Part shown: piece after piece, positions 36,590 through 45,242 of the stretch
Layout: every line of letters starts with the position of its first letter
Numbering within the stretch: the first letter of the stretch is position 1
Source: Paenibacillus sabinae T27
GTDB taxonomy: Bacteria > Bacillota > Bacilli > Paenibacillales > Paenibacillaceae
Assembly (NCBI RefSeq): GCF_000612505.1
Contig: NZ_CP004078.1
Coordinates: forward strand, 911,001 to 975,000
Reading direction: 5' to 3'
DNA length: 64,000 nt
Made by a program: the position numbers and the translations under genes
Notes under the pieces: generated by a model
Seen by the model: only the letters and a program-made list of their open reading frames with translations
Database searches by the model: none
What the model was told of the DNA's origin: nothing

Positions 36590-37758
36590 TGAGAATGGCA
36601 CAAGAACGGATCTTTCTGTCCCCGCCCCATATGAGCGGCCGGGAGCAATTATATATCGATGAAGCGTTCGATACGAACTGGATTGCCCCGCTCGGCCCCA
36701 ATGTCGACGCCTTCGAAAGGGAGATTGCCGAATATACCGGCTCTCTCGGAGCCGCTGCGCTGAGTTCGGGCACGGCAGCCATTCATATCGCGCTCCGCCT
36801 GCTGGATATCGGGCCCGGCGACCGGGTATTCTGCTCCAGCTTTACTTTCATAGCGAGCGCCAATCCCGTGCTTTATGTCGGGGCTGAGCCGGTCTTCATC
36901 GATTCGGAGCCGGAGACCTGGAACATGTCTGTCGATGCGCTGACAAAAGCCTTCGAGGACGCCGACCGGGAGGGCCGTCTCCCCAAGGCGGTCATCGTCG
37001 TTCATCTGTACGGGCAGAGCGCCCGGATGAAGGAGATTTTGGCCCTGTGCAACCGGTATGAGGTGCCGGTGATTGAGGATGCCGCGGAATCGCTGGGCTC
37101 CACCTATGAAGGCAAGGCGAGCGGCACCTTCGGCAAGTTCGGCATCTACTCGTTCAACGGCAACAAAATTATTACGACCTCCGGCGGAGGCATGATCGTA
37201 TCTGACGACGAGGAGGCGCTAAACAAGGCGCGCTTCCTGGCGACGCAGGCAAGGGATCAGGCGCCGCATTACCAGCACAGCGTCATGGGCTACAATTACC
37301 GGCTCAGCAATCTCCTCGCGGGAGTGGGCCGGGCCCAGCTTCAGGTTCTGGAAGAGCGGGTGGAGGCCAGGAGAGCCGTGTTCGAGAACTACCGGACGGC
37401 TTTCGGCGAGCTGAAGGGCATCGAGTTCATGCCGGAACTGCCGAGTACGCGCTCGAACCGGTGGCTGACCGCCCTCACCCTTGATGAAGAGAAAGCCGGG
37501 GTGAACATCAGCGACCTGCTTGCGGCGCTTGCCGCTGACAATATCGAAGCCCGGCCGCTGTGGAAGCCGCTGCATCTTCAGCCGGTCTTCGCGGGCTCGC
37601 GCTTCTATCCGCACAGCGGGACGCTGTGCGTGTCCGAGCGCCTGTTCCAATCCGGCATTTGCCTTCCTTCCGGATCGAGCCTGAGCGCAGAGCAGCAGCA
37701 GCGGGTGATCGACAGCATCTGGCGCTCGCTGGAAAAGGTAGCGAACCCTGCCCGTTAG
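36589..37758 (+). CDS. epsN: DegT/DnrJ/EryC1 aminotransferase (EpsN-like)
   Basis: 389 residues; ATG 36589 overlaps the epsL stop (TGATG). PLP-dependent aminotransferase of the sugar type: SSGTAAIHIALRLL, FTFIASANPV, EDAAESLGSTYEGK and the lysine block FNGNKIITTSGGGM. It would aminate the 4-keto sugar made by EpsC. It ends the first co-directional block of the locus; a repeat-rich gap follows. Confidence 0.95.
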   Translation: MRMAQERIFLSPPHMSGREQLYIDEAFDTNWIAPLGPNVDAFEREIAEYTGSLGAAALSSGTAAIHIALRLLDIGPGDRVFCSSFTFIASANPVLYVGAEPVFIDSEPETWNMSVDALTKAFEDADREGRLPKAVIVVHLYGQSARMKEILALCNRYEVPVIEDAAESLGSTYEGKASGTFGKFGIYSFNGNKIITTSGGGMIVSDDEEALNKARFLATQARDQAPHYQHSVMGYNYRLSNLLAGVGRAQLQVLEERVEARRAVFENYRTAFGELKGIEFMPELPSTRSNRWLTALTLDEEKAGVNISDLLAALAADNIEARPLWKPLHLQPVFAGSRFYPHSGTLCVSERLFQSGICLPSGSSLSAEQQQRVIDSIWRSLEKVANPAR

Positions 37759-37937
37759 GCGTGCCGGGGATGTACAGGCGCGTGAAGACCGTGAGGAGCA
37801 AAGCCGTGGCTGGCGGAAGCGATGGGCAGGGACCGGCCGAATCGGCAGCGGGCGCGGGAGGGGCGGAAGTGGCTGGCGGAAGCGGGGAGGGGCGGAAGTC
37901 AGGGACGGGCAGAACCCGCTGTGTGGAGCCAGGGAGG

Positions 37938-38152
37938 GGAGTTCGTAGCAGGTGAAAACCGGGAACGGACTAAATCCGCATGGGCGGAAGCCCAGACATG
38001 CGGATTAGGGGACGGGTCGAACCCGCTGAGAAGAGACCGGGAGGGTGGAGTTCGTAGCAGGTGGACACCGGGAACGGACTAAATCCGCATGGGCGGAATC
38101 CCGGACATGCGGAATAGCGACGGGTCGAACCCGCTGTGCGGAGGCCGGGAGG
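37938..38152. repeat. Tandem direct repeat, two copies of about 109 bp
   Basis: Copy 1 begins at 37938 and copy 2 at 38047, both with GGAGTTCGTAGCAGGTG, then ACCGGGAACGGACTAAATCC. Each contains an inverted repeat; in copy 1 AATCCGCATG pairs with CATGCGGATT (37973-38006). The short motif CGGGTCGAACCCGCT is in both. Confidence 0.85.
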
Positions 38153-38379
38153 GGCGGAAACGGGAACTTGCGGGATCGGGGATGGACAGAATCGTACCGG
38201 GGCGGAAGTGGGAAACGGAGCAACGAGCAAAAATGTATCCGGTACGAGCAGCAGCGAGGCGTGATGGACCGAACAAACCACTTGAATGAAACGAACCAAA
38301 TGACCCAAACGAACCAAATGACCCTGAAAACCTGAAATTGTACATCTTTTGCCGGCCTTGGAGCTTTCACTGGCTGGGA

Positions 38380-38520
38380 TACCTGCTATTATGCAGTTAT
38401 TTCCGGTTCAACACCCATTGCAGGAGGCATAGTCCTGAAGTTCCTGCACGATAGCAGGTTTTTCCCACTAACCCACGTTTTTGCCTGAAAAAACCTGCAC
38501 ATTCGCTGGTTTGCAAGCAA
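38380..38520. repeat. Interspersed short repeat (GCAGGTATTT family), copy 1
   Basis: Contains TACCTGCTATTATGCAGTT, ATTTCCGG and ACCTGCACATTCG blocks. A related stretch lies at 56510-56690. These look like the small intergenic repeats found in many Paenibacillus genomes; that comparison is from memory. Confidence 0.5.
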
Positions 38521-38702
38521 GAGCGCTGAACTAATCCGTAACCCACGGGATCTTGCGGTACGGCCCCGCGCCCCGTGCATCTTTGCAGCCACGGCCTCCT
38601 GCGGTGCAGCCGCCCTCGCCTACGGCCTCCTGCGGTACAGCCACCCCGCGCATCTCGTCTGCGGACTCCTGCGGTGCAGCCGCCCCGCTATCCCCGCCGC
38701 CC

Positions 38703-38905
38703 CAACTACAAATCCCGTCCGCTCGCGGCGCACGATCTTGATGGAGCACTAAACATAACGACACCAACCGGATCTTGCGGAGCCACCCGTACATCCCCGC
38801 CGTCCCGTACATCCCCGCTCCGCGCATCTCGCCTACGGCCTCACCCGCCCCATGCACCCCCGCCGCTACAACTACAAATACCGCTCGCCCGCGGCGCGCG
38901 ATCTT
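38703..38905. repeat. Duplicated 3' end of epsM
   Basis: CAACTACAAATCCCG... at 38703-38739 repeats, with several differences, the sequence at 38869-38905, which is the end of the epsM coding region. Surrounding blocks (GCGCATCTCG, CCTACGGCCTC) are also doubled, with an offset of about 166 bp. Confidence 0.6.
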
Positions 38906-39531
38906 ACGACGACGGCAGGCGTTCCGTAGGCCACCGCGTACCCGCCGATATCGGAGAGAACAGTCGCCCCCGCCCCAATGACTGTGTGCTCCCCGATGCG
39001 GACGGAGTGAATGGCGTTCGCTCCCAGCGAGAGCACGGAAAAATCGCCGATCGTCACATTCCCGCCCGTCGTGGCGCCCGGAGCCAGCGTGACATAATCC
39101 CCGGTCCGGCTGTCGTGATCGACCGATGCGTTTGGATACAGCACGCAGTGTTCGCCGATGACCGTGTCGCTGTTAACGACCGCCCCCGCCATCAGAACGG
39201 TGCCTTGTCCCAGCACGGCTCCCCTTGCGATCCAGGCGCCCGGATGGACAGCGGTAACGAAGGGAATATCCGGGCAATGGGAAGTGATCCGGGCGACGAT
39301 GCCCGCGCGGGCCCAGTTGTCTCCGATGGCGACGATGACGCCGTCTATTTCCTCCCGGTGATCGGCAAGGTATTGTTCGCTTCCAAGAATCCGGTATCCG
39401 TACACGTCGGTGCCAGCAGCCTTGTAGCTGTCGAGCAGCCCCGCGATCCGGTATTGCCCATGCCGCTCAACAGTATCGATTACCGCTTTGGCATGCCCTC
39501 CCGCTCCGAATACGACAATGTTATTCTTCAA
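38872..39531 (-). CDS. epsM: Sugar O/N-acetyltransferase, PglD/EpsM-like
   Basis: 219 residues. N-terminal Rossmann-like domain (NIVVFGAGGHAKAVID), then left-handed beta-helix hexapeptide repeats (GAVLGQGTVLMAG, NASVDHDSRTGDYVTLAPGA) with the catalytic-type His in DHDS. It should acetylate the 4-amino sugar made by EpsC and EpsN. Its strand is opposite to the rest of the locus. The 3' end abuts the repeat-rich gap; the 5' side faces the 28-bp repeats. This suggests the segment was inverted within the locus. Confidence 0.92.
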   Translation of the reverse strand: MKNNIVVFGAGGHAKAVIDTVERHGQYRIAGLLDSYKAAGTDVYGYRILGSEQYLADHREEIDGVIVAIGDNWARAGIVARITSHCPDIPFVTAVHPGAWIARGAVLGQGTVLMAGAVVNSDTVIGEHCVLYPNASVDHDSRTGDYVTLAPGATTGGNVTIGDFSVLSLGANAIHSVRIGEHTVIGAGATVLSDIGGYAVAYGTPAVVVRSRAAGERYL

Positions 39532-39727
39532 GGCTCAAGTCCCCCTTTTTAAAATATAAGAATTTATAAGCCGGGCGCTTATCATTTGGTCTTATATTTC
39601 TTCTAGTTTCAATATAGCACACGCTCCGGGCCAATTTACGGTTTTTGCAACTTAGCAATTGACAACTTTCAGGCAGGAGTGTTACGCTTTACTTGCGTTC
39701 GTTAAATAGAACAAAAATAACGATTTC

Positions 39728-39923
39728 CGTTCGCTATGCTCTCATTCTAAGTACTCGTTCGCTATGCTCTCATTCTAAGTACTCGTTCGCTATGCTCTCA
39801 TTCTATGTGCTCGTTCACTATGCTCTTGTTCTATGAACTCGTTCACTATGCTCTCATTCCATGCACTCGTTCGCTATGCTCTCATTCCATATTCTCGTTC
39901 GTTATGTACTCATTCGCTATGTT
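39728..39923. repeat. 28-bp tandem repeat, about seven copies
   Basis: Units start at 39728, 39756, 39784, 39812, 39840, 39868 and 39896. Consensus CGTTCGCTATGCTCTCATTC followed by TAAGTACT, with more changes in later copies. The unit is not a multiple of three and no start codon site lies inside, so it is not coding. It lies directly before the ribosome binding site of the nucleotidyltransferase-like gene and could affect its expression. Confidence 0.92.
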
Positions 39924-39945
39924 ATCGATGGTAAGGAGATATCCC

Positions 39946-41124
39946 ATGGGAAATCCATTTGCGCTGAAGACGGAAGCCCTGTCAACCGAAATGCGTCTTC
40001 TCCTGGCGATTCTCGCGGCGGAGAAGGCCGAGGATCTGCCGGTCCGCTTCCCAGACTTGTTCCGCGAGGCGGACTGGGAGGAGTTCGTCAAGCTTGCGCT
40101 GCATCATCGCGTATATCCCAATCTCTATCCCCGGATGAAGAGTCTGGGGGAGGCGGTGCCGGGGGAAGTGACAGGTTGCCTGTATGCCCACTACAGCCGG
40201 AACACGTTCCAGATGCTTCATCTAAGCGCTGAAATGGAATTTCTGGGTGGGGAGCTGGCCCGGAGAAATATCCGCGCGCTTTTTCTGAAGGGGCCGGTCA
40301 TTGCCAAAGATCTGTACGGGGACATCTCCATGCGCACCTCCTGCGATCTGGATCTCCTGATTCCGCTGGCCCAGCTGCCGGGCGCGGAGATGATGCTGAC
40401 CAGTCTGGGGTATATCAAGGACGATTATATCCATACCGTTCTGAACGACTGGAAATGGCGGCATCACCACACGACCTTCACCCATCCGAAAAAAGGGGTC
40501 AAGGTGGAGCTTCATTGGAGGCTGAATCCGGCACCTTCCGGCGAACCCGATTTCGAGGAGCTGTGGGAACGAAGACGCCTAAGCAAGCTGACTGGCCGGC
40601 CGGTTGCCTATTTGGGGAAGGAAGACCTGTTCCTGTTCCTCGTCTCCCACGGGGCGAGGCACGGCTGGTCGAGACTGCGGTGGCTGCTCGATATTAAGCA
40701 GCTGCTGCTGCAGCGGCCGGACGCCAGAAGGCTGACCGCTCTGCTCCGCAAGCACCGCTACTACCATGTCGGGGGGCAGGCGCTGACCCTGGCCCGGGAG
40801 CTGCTGGACGCCGAGATCGCGGAAGGCCTTGAGCGAATGGAACGCGCTCCGAAATCGCGGGCGATGGCGCAGGGCGCGATGTTTTATCTGGAACGGATGA
40901 TTAACCTGCATTCGCTTCCCGTTCCCGAGGATGTGGCGTCTTATCACAAGCGGCATCAATTCGCGCTGTTCTCACCGGTCCAGAAGCTCGTGTTCGTCCT
41001 GAGCTTCCTCTTTCCTTATCCGGAGGATGCCGAAACGCTGCCGCTGCCCAAACCGCTGCATTTCCTGTATGTTCCGCTCCGGCCCTTTCTATGGGCTTGG
41101 CGAAAGAGCAAACGCTTTACCTGA
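39946..41124 (+). CDS. Nucleotidyltransferase-like protein, NTP_transf_5 family (PadeN-type), copy 1
   Basis: 392 residues from ATG 39946, with AAGGAGAT 5 bp upstream. Family motif: IRALFLKGPVIAKDLYGDIS, then RTSCDLDLLIP, then HWRLNPAPSGEP and SHGARHGWSRLRWLLDIK. This family is common in lasso-peptide and polysaccharide loci. The activity is not known; the fold predicts nucleotidyl transfer. A close paralogue is at 56863. The 28-bp repeats end right before its ribosome binding site. Confidence 0.85.
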   Translation: MGNPFALKTEALSTEMRLLLAILAAEKAEDLPVRFPDLFREADWEEFVKLALHHRVYPNLYPRMKSLGEAVPGEVTGCLYAHYSRNTFQMLHLSAEMEFLGGELARRNIRALFLKGPVIAKDLYGDISMRTSCDLDLLIPLAQLPGAEMMLTSLGYIKDDYIHTVLNDWKWRHHHTTFTHPKKGVKVELHWRLNPAPSGEPDFEELWERRRLSKLTGRPVAYLGKEDLFLFLVSHGARHGWSRLRWLLDIKQLLLQRPDARRLTALLRKHRYYHVGGQALTLARELLDAEIAEGLERMERAPKSRAMAQGAMFYLERMINLHSLPVPEDVASYHKRHQFALFSPVQKLVFVLSFLFPYPEDAETLPLPKPLHFLYVPLRPFLWAWRKSKRFT

Positions 41125-41165
41125 TTTCGGCTTTGGCCGTTTACCGAAGGGAGATGAGGCTTCAG

Positions 41166-41810
41166 ATGATTGGAAAAGTGCTAAGGACGGTCCGCAGCCA
41201 GTACCGCGAACGGGGTCTGTTAAGTACGCTGGCCATGAACCTGTCTCATTTCACCGGATTTTTGCGGGGGCTGTTCTATAAGCTCTTGTATTTCGGCAGC
41301 ATTTCCTATGCTCCGTTCTCCATGCAGGGCAACAGCACCATCGAAATCTTCAACCGGAAATCCAGGCTGAAGCTCGGCAGCTTCGTATTTATCCGCAAAA
41401 ATGTCAGCATCCGGCTGGATCACGGCGGCGAGCTGACGCTGGGGAACAAAACGTTCATCAACGATAACTGCACGATCAACTGTGTTCACCGCATCACGAT
41501 CGGCGATTATGTGAAGATCGCTCCTAACGTCTGCATTAACGATCATGACCACAATTACAAGCCGGATTCGGATAGCCCGCTGATTCAGGATGAGGTCATT
41601 ATCGGCAGCCATGTATGGATTGGAGCGAACACGGTGATTTTGCGGGGGACGGTGATCGGCGATCATTCGGTGATTGCGGCCGGGAGCGTGGTCAAGGGAA
41701 CGGTGCCGCCGTACACCCTGTTCCTCAACAAGCGTGAGAACAGCTTGAAAGAGATTACTGGGGCGAACGTATTCGCCATGACACCCGCCGCATCGGGGGG
41801 ACCGTCATGA
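41166..41810 (+). CDS. Acyltransferase with hexapeptide repeats (WbbJ/LbH-like)
   Basis: About 214 residues from ATG 41166 (ATG 41154 is also possible). The C-terminal half is a left-handed beta-helix: TIEIFNRKSRLKLGSFVFIR, NKTFINDNCTINCV, then VCINDHDHNYKPDSD and IGANTVILRGTVIGDHSVIA. The His-rich NDHDH loop is the usual active site. It probably adds an acetyl group to a sugar of the polymer. The stop overlaps the next start. Confidence 0.85.
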   Translation: MIGKVLRTVRSQYRERGLLSTLAMNLSHFTGFLRGLFYKLLYFGSISYAPFSMQGNSTIEIFNRKSRLKLGSFVFIRKNVSIRLDHGGELTLGNKTFINDNCTINCVHRITIGDYVKIAPNVCINDHDHNYKPDSDSPLIQDEVIIGSHVWIGANTVILRGTVIGDHSVIAAGSVVKGTVPPYTLFLNKRENSLKEITGANVFAMTPAASGGPS

Positions 41811-43003
41811 AGAAGAGCATCCTAATCTCCGTATACGATCTGGAAATCGGCGGCATTGAGCGAAGCCTGATCAACATGCTGGAGGCCTTCGATTACGAGC
41901 ATTACGAGATCGACCTGCTTGTGTTTCGTCACCAGGGTGACTTTATGGACATGATTCCCCGGGACGTAAATCTGCTGCCGGAAAAGAAGCCGTATACCGT
42001 GCTCCGAAAGTCGCTTCGGGAGTGTCTTGCGGACGGAAGCTATCTCGCCGCTGGCGTGCGGCTGATATCGAAGGCCATAGCCCGGGTCCGGGCCGCCCGG
42101 AGAAAGCTGAACGAAGGTCCCGGCTATATCCAGATGCAGTGGGAGGCCAGGCTGTCTTCGTATTATTTTCCCCGTCTCCCCAAAACTTACGATCTGGTCA
42201 TCAGCAACGGCTGGCCGCATGACGTCGCACTGAGAAAGGTAAAAGCCCGTAAAAAGCTCGCCTGGATTCATACGGATTACAGCAAGCTGGAAATCGACAA
42301 CAGGCTGGATCTCAAGGTATGGCGGGAGTTCGATTACATCGCTTCGATCTCTGCCGACTGTACCGCTTCTTTTATAAGTACATATCCGGAGCTCCGCCCC
42401 AAAATTGTGCAGATCGAAAACATCATCTCGCCCGAATTCATCAGGAAAATGTCCCAAGCGGAGGATGCGCCGGAGGTCGCGGATATGTTTAACGTGGTGT
42501 CCGTCGGCCGGCTGTCCTATGTGAAGGGCTACGACATGGCGGTTCAGGCTTTAAGAACGCTGCATAACAGGGGGATGACCGGCATCCGGTGGTATGTGAT
42601 CGGATATGGGGGCTACGAGCGGGAACTGAGGGAGCTGATCGCCCGAAACGGCCTTCAGGAGAGCTTCATTCTTTTAGGCAAAAAAATAAATCCCTATCCC
42701 TACATCAACAGGTGCGACGTGTACGTCCAACCGTCCCGCTACGAAGGCAAAGCCGTAACCATTACGGAAGCGCAGATCCTGGGCAAGCCTGTCATCATCA
42801 CGAATTACCCTACGGCGCCAAGTCAGGTAACGGACGGAGTGGACGGAACAATCTGCGATCTCAGCCCGGACGGGATTGCCGAAGCGATTCAAAGCCTGTA
42901 CCACAGCCGCGAGAAGCGAAACGTCCTCATTCATAATCTGAAAGACAGAGATTACAGCAACCGTGGTGAATTGAACAAGCTGTATGAGCTGATCCCTTCC
43001 TAA
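41807..43003 (+). CDS. Glycosyltransferase family 4, paralogue 1 of 3
   Basis: 398 residues, starting on the previous stop. MKKSILISVYDLEIGGIERSL in the acceptor domain, then YVQPSRYEGKAVTITEAQILG and a glycine-rich loop in the donor domain. Sequence pattern is shared with the genes at 45243 and 46442 (GG.E.SL...L..YEIDLLVFRHQG). Role: sugar transfer. Confidence 0.9.
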   Translation: MKKSILISVYDLEIGGIERSLINMLEAFDYEHYEIDLLVFRHQGDFMDMIPRDVNLLPEKKPYTVLRKSLRECLADGSYLAAGVRLISKAIARVRAARRKLNEGPGYIQMQWEARLSSYYFPRLPKTYDLVISNGWPHDVALRKVKARKKLAWIHTDYSKLEIDNRLDLKVWREFDYIASISADCTASFISTYPELRPKIVQIENIISPEFIRKMSQAEDAPEVADMFNVVSVGRLSYVKGYDMAVQALRTLHNRGMTGIRWYVIGYGGYERELRELIARNGLQESFILLGKKINPYPYINRCDVYVQPSRYEGKAVTITEAQILGKPVIITNYPTAPSQVTDGVDGTICDLSPDGIAEAIQSLYHSREKRNVLIHNLKDRDYSNRGELNKLYELIPS

Positions 43004-43029
43004 TCCACGCGAAGGAGCCGCCCTAAGCC

Positions 43030-44061
43030 ATGAATGTAAAAGTGAGCGTTGTAATTCCGGTATATAATGCGGGTTCCCGTCTTGGAGAATGCATCGAGTC
43101 TCTGATGAAGCAGACGCTCGGAGAGTGCGAGTTTATCTTCGTGAATGACGGGTCCACCGATGACAGCAGGGCGATTATCGAAGCGCATCTTCCGCTCGAT
43201 CCGAGAATCCGGCTGATCAACCAGGATAATCAGGGGGTCAGCATCGCGCGAAATACGGGCCTTCAGGCAGCCGGCGGACAATATATCGGGTTCGTGGATG
43301 CCGACGACACTGTGGAGCCGGATATGTTCGAGGTGCTGTATGCGAGCGCGGTGCAGTGGGGCTGCGACGCCGTCATTTCCGATTTTGAAAGCGCCGCAGG
43401 CTCCCACCGGTTCGTTACGCGGTTTCCGCTGCCTCGCAGCATCAAGCTGGACCGGGAATATATCCGCGGGCAGCTGCTGCCCGAATTTATCAAATCAGAT
43501 GCGCTCAATTCCGTATGGAATAAGCTGTACAAGGCCGAGGTTATTACAAAAAACAGGGTCGAATTTCCAGCCAAGGTGGCGCTGGGGGAGGACGGAGCTT
43601 TTAATCTCCTTTTTTTCTGCGGGGCGGACAGTGCGGTCTATATCGATTACTGCGGGTACCATTACCAGGAAACGGCCGGCAGCGCGACCCGGAATATCGC
43701 GGGGAAGGACTACTTCGCAAGGGCGGTTCAGGTATACGAAGCCCGGCTGCCGCAAATTTTCATGGACCAGCTCGTTGGGGAGAACATTGCCGAATGGAAA
43801 TCGGAGAAGCTGATCAACACGGTGATGTCCATTATTCACCTGTATTTCGAGCCATCCCCGGAGATGGGGCTAAGGCGCAGATACAAGTATGTGAAAGACA
43901 TGATCGGCAGCGGAGCCGTGAAGGAAGCACTACCCGTCTATTGGGAGAAGCATTACGGCAGCGCGGACCGGTACCGGAGGGTGCTGCTTGAAATGATCCG
44001 AAGGAAAGTCGTGCCAGGATTATACTTAGCTGCCGCATACAGCAGAATGCGAAACAGATAA
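43030..44061 (+). CDS. Glycosyltransferase family 2 (EpsJ-like)
   Basis: 343 residues. KVSVVIPVYNAGSRLGECIE, VNDGSTDDSR and FVDADDTVEPDMFEVLY are the GT2 nucleotide-sugar and metal sites; VWNKLYKAEVI follows. It resembles EpsJ and the family member at 30994. Start ATG 43030 has GGAGCCGCC upstream. Co-directional with all neighbours. Confidence 0.92.
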   Translation: MNVKVSVVIPVYNAGSRLGECIESLMKQTLGECEFIFVNDGSTDDSRAIIEAHLPLDPRIRLINQDNQGVSIARNTGLQAAGGQYIGFVDADDTVEPDMFEVLYASAVQWGCDAVISDFESAAGSHRFVTRFPLPRSIKLDREYIRGQLLPEFIKSDALNSVWNKLYKAEVITKNRVEFPAKVALGEDGAFNLLFFCGADSAVYIDYCGYHYQETAGSATRNIAGKDYFARAVQVYEARLPQIFMDQLVGENIAEWKSEKLINTVMSIIHLYFEPSPEMGLRRRYKYVKDMIGSGAVKEALPVYWEKHYGSADRYRRVLLEMIRRKVVPGLYLAAAYSRMRNR

Positions 44062-44076
44062 CGAGGAGGCATAGCC

Positions 44077-45234
44077 ATGAAGATCATGATGTTTTTGCAT
44101 GGCGGGAGTTTGAACCGGGGCTGCGAGGCGATTGTCCGCTCCTCCACAACGATCATTAAGGAAAAAATCACGGATTCCAAAGTGTATCTGTCCTCGAACC
44201 GGCCGGAAAGCGACCAAATAATCACCGCTCTGGACGGGATTTACGACGGGTCCGACAAGGCGATCCGAAAGTACTCGTATGACTGGCTTCTGTCCTCATT
44301 TAAGGTGAAGTTTTTTAAAGATGAATCCTTTATTTTCGGCAAAATCCACCACAACATTATCAAGCACATCAACGATATGGATGTCTATCTCTCGATTGGC
44401 GGGGATAACTACTGCTACGGCGAGCAGCCGGGCTGGTATGAAATTGACCGGAGAGTCAAGAAAGAGGGCAAGAAGCTGGTGCTGTGGGGATGCTCCATCG
44501 GTGAGGAGGATATGACCGATCTGAAGCTGGATGATCTGAAACGATTTGATCTGATCCTCGCCCGCGAATCGCTGACCTACGACATGCTGAGGAGCAAGGG
44601 GCTCACCAATGTCCGTCTATGCGCCGATCCGGCTTTTACGATGGAGAAAGAGGAGCTGCCCTTACCCGAAGGCTGGCAGGCCGGAAATACGGTCGGCTTC
44701 AACTTCAGCCCGCTGGTGATGAACCGCAACAGGGAGTCCGCCGCCGCCGTCCGGGAACTTCTAAATCACATCTTGGACACGACCGATTTGACGATCGTCC
44801 TCACTCCCCATGTGATGGAGAACGGGAACAACGACTATGAAGTGTTGAAGCGGTATGAAGAGGAATTTCGGCATACCGGCCGGGTCATTCTGCTCCCCGA
44901 TCATCTGACGGCTATCCAGTATAAAGGATATATCGCGAGAATGAGATTTTTCATCGGGGCAAGAACCCATGCTACCATCGCTGCCTATTCCAATCTGGTG
45001 CCGACTATGGTTCTGGGTTACAGCGTGAAGTCGAAGGGTATCTCCAAAGATATTTTCGGGGAAGAGAAGCTGGTGCTCGGGATCGAGGAAATATCCAGCG
45101 GAGAGAGGCTGATTCAGAAATTCGACGAAATGCTGCGCGATGAAGACCGGATCAGGCACACGCTGCAGAAATCCATTCCCCGCATCCAGGCCATGTCGTA
45201 CAAAGCCGTCGATTATTTACAAGAACTGGCGTGA
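44077..45234 (+). CDS. Polysaccharide pyruvyl transferase
   Basis: 385 residues with ACGAGGAGG upstream of ATG 44077. PF04230-type pattern: MMFLHGGSLNRGCEAIVRSS, YLSIGGDNYCYGEQPGWYEI, LWGCSIGEED and FIGARTHATIAAYSNLVPTM. It should add a pyruvyl ketal from phosphoenolpyruvate to a sugar, giving the polymer negative charge. B. subtilis has EpsI and EpsO in the same position of the pathway. Confidence 0.93.
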   Translation: MKIMMFLHGGSLNRGCEAIVRSSTTIIKEKITDSKVYLSSNRPESDQIITALDGIYDGSDKAIRKYSYDWLLSSFKVKFFKDESFIFGKIHHNIIKHINDMDVYLSIGGDNYCYGEQPGWYEIDRRVKKEGKKLVLWGCSIGEEDMTDLKLDDLKRFDLILARESLTYDMLRSKGLTNVRLCADPAFTMEKEELPLPEGWQAGNTVGFNFSPLVMNRNRESAAAVRELLNHILDTTDLTIVLTPHVMENGNNDYEVLKRYEEEFRHTGRVILLPDHLTAIQYKGYIARMRFFIGARTHATIAAYSNLVPTMVLGYSVKSKGISKDIFGEEKLVLGIEEISSGERLIQKFDEMLRDEDRIRHTLQKSIPRIQAMSYKAVDYLQELA

Positions 45235-45242
45235 GGCCCGTT

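Larger units (their letters stand above)
37759..38871. other. Non-coding, repeat-rich gap of 1.1 kb
   Basis: GC-rich in the first and last thirds, AT-richer in the middle. It holds a 109-bp tandem repeat, a mobile-type short repeat and a degenerate duplication of the 3' end of the neighbouring epsM gene. The frames open here (both strands) have no ribosome binding site and low-complexity translations. I see no gene. Confidence 0.75.

Noticed and set aside
37938..38140. tRNA-like T-arm sequences (GGGTCGAACCC)
   Set aside because: No acceptor, D or anticodon arms around them; they are part of the 109-bp repeat.
37759..38871. Several open frames in the repeat-rich gap, on both strands
   Set aside because: No ribosome binding sites, repetitive translations rich in Arg, Pro and Gly, and overlapping frames on both strands.
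39826..39840. GTTCTATGAAC inside the 28-bp repeats as another SinR operator
   Set aside because: The arms are too close and the sequence arises from the degenerate repeat unit; other units do not have it.
39805..39945. Extended N-terminus of the nucleotidyltransferase-like protein
   Set aside because: It would translate the 28-bp repeats, which are not a multiple of three and have no start site; AAGGAGAT marks ATG 39946.
37759..39945. CRISPR array
   Set aside because: The repeats are tandem without unique spacers and no cas genes are in the window.
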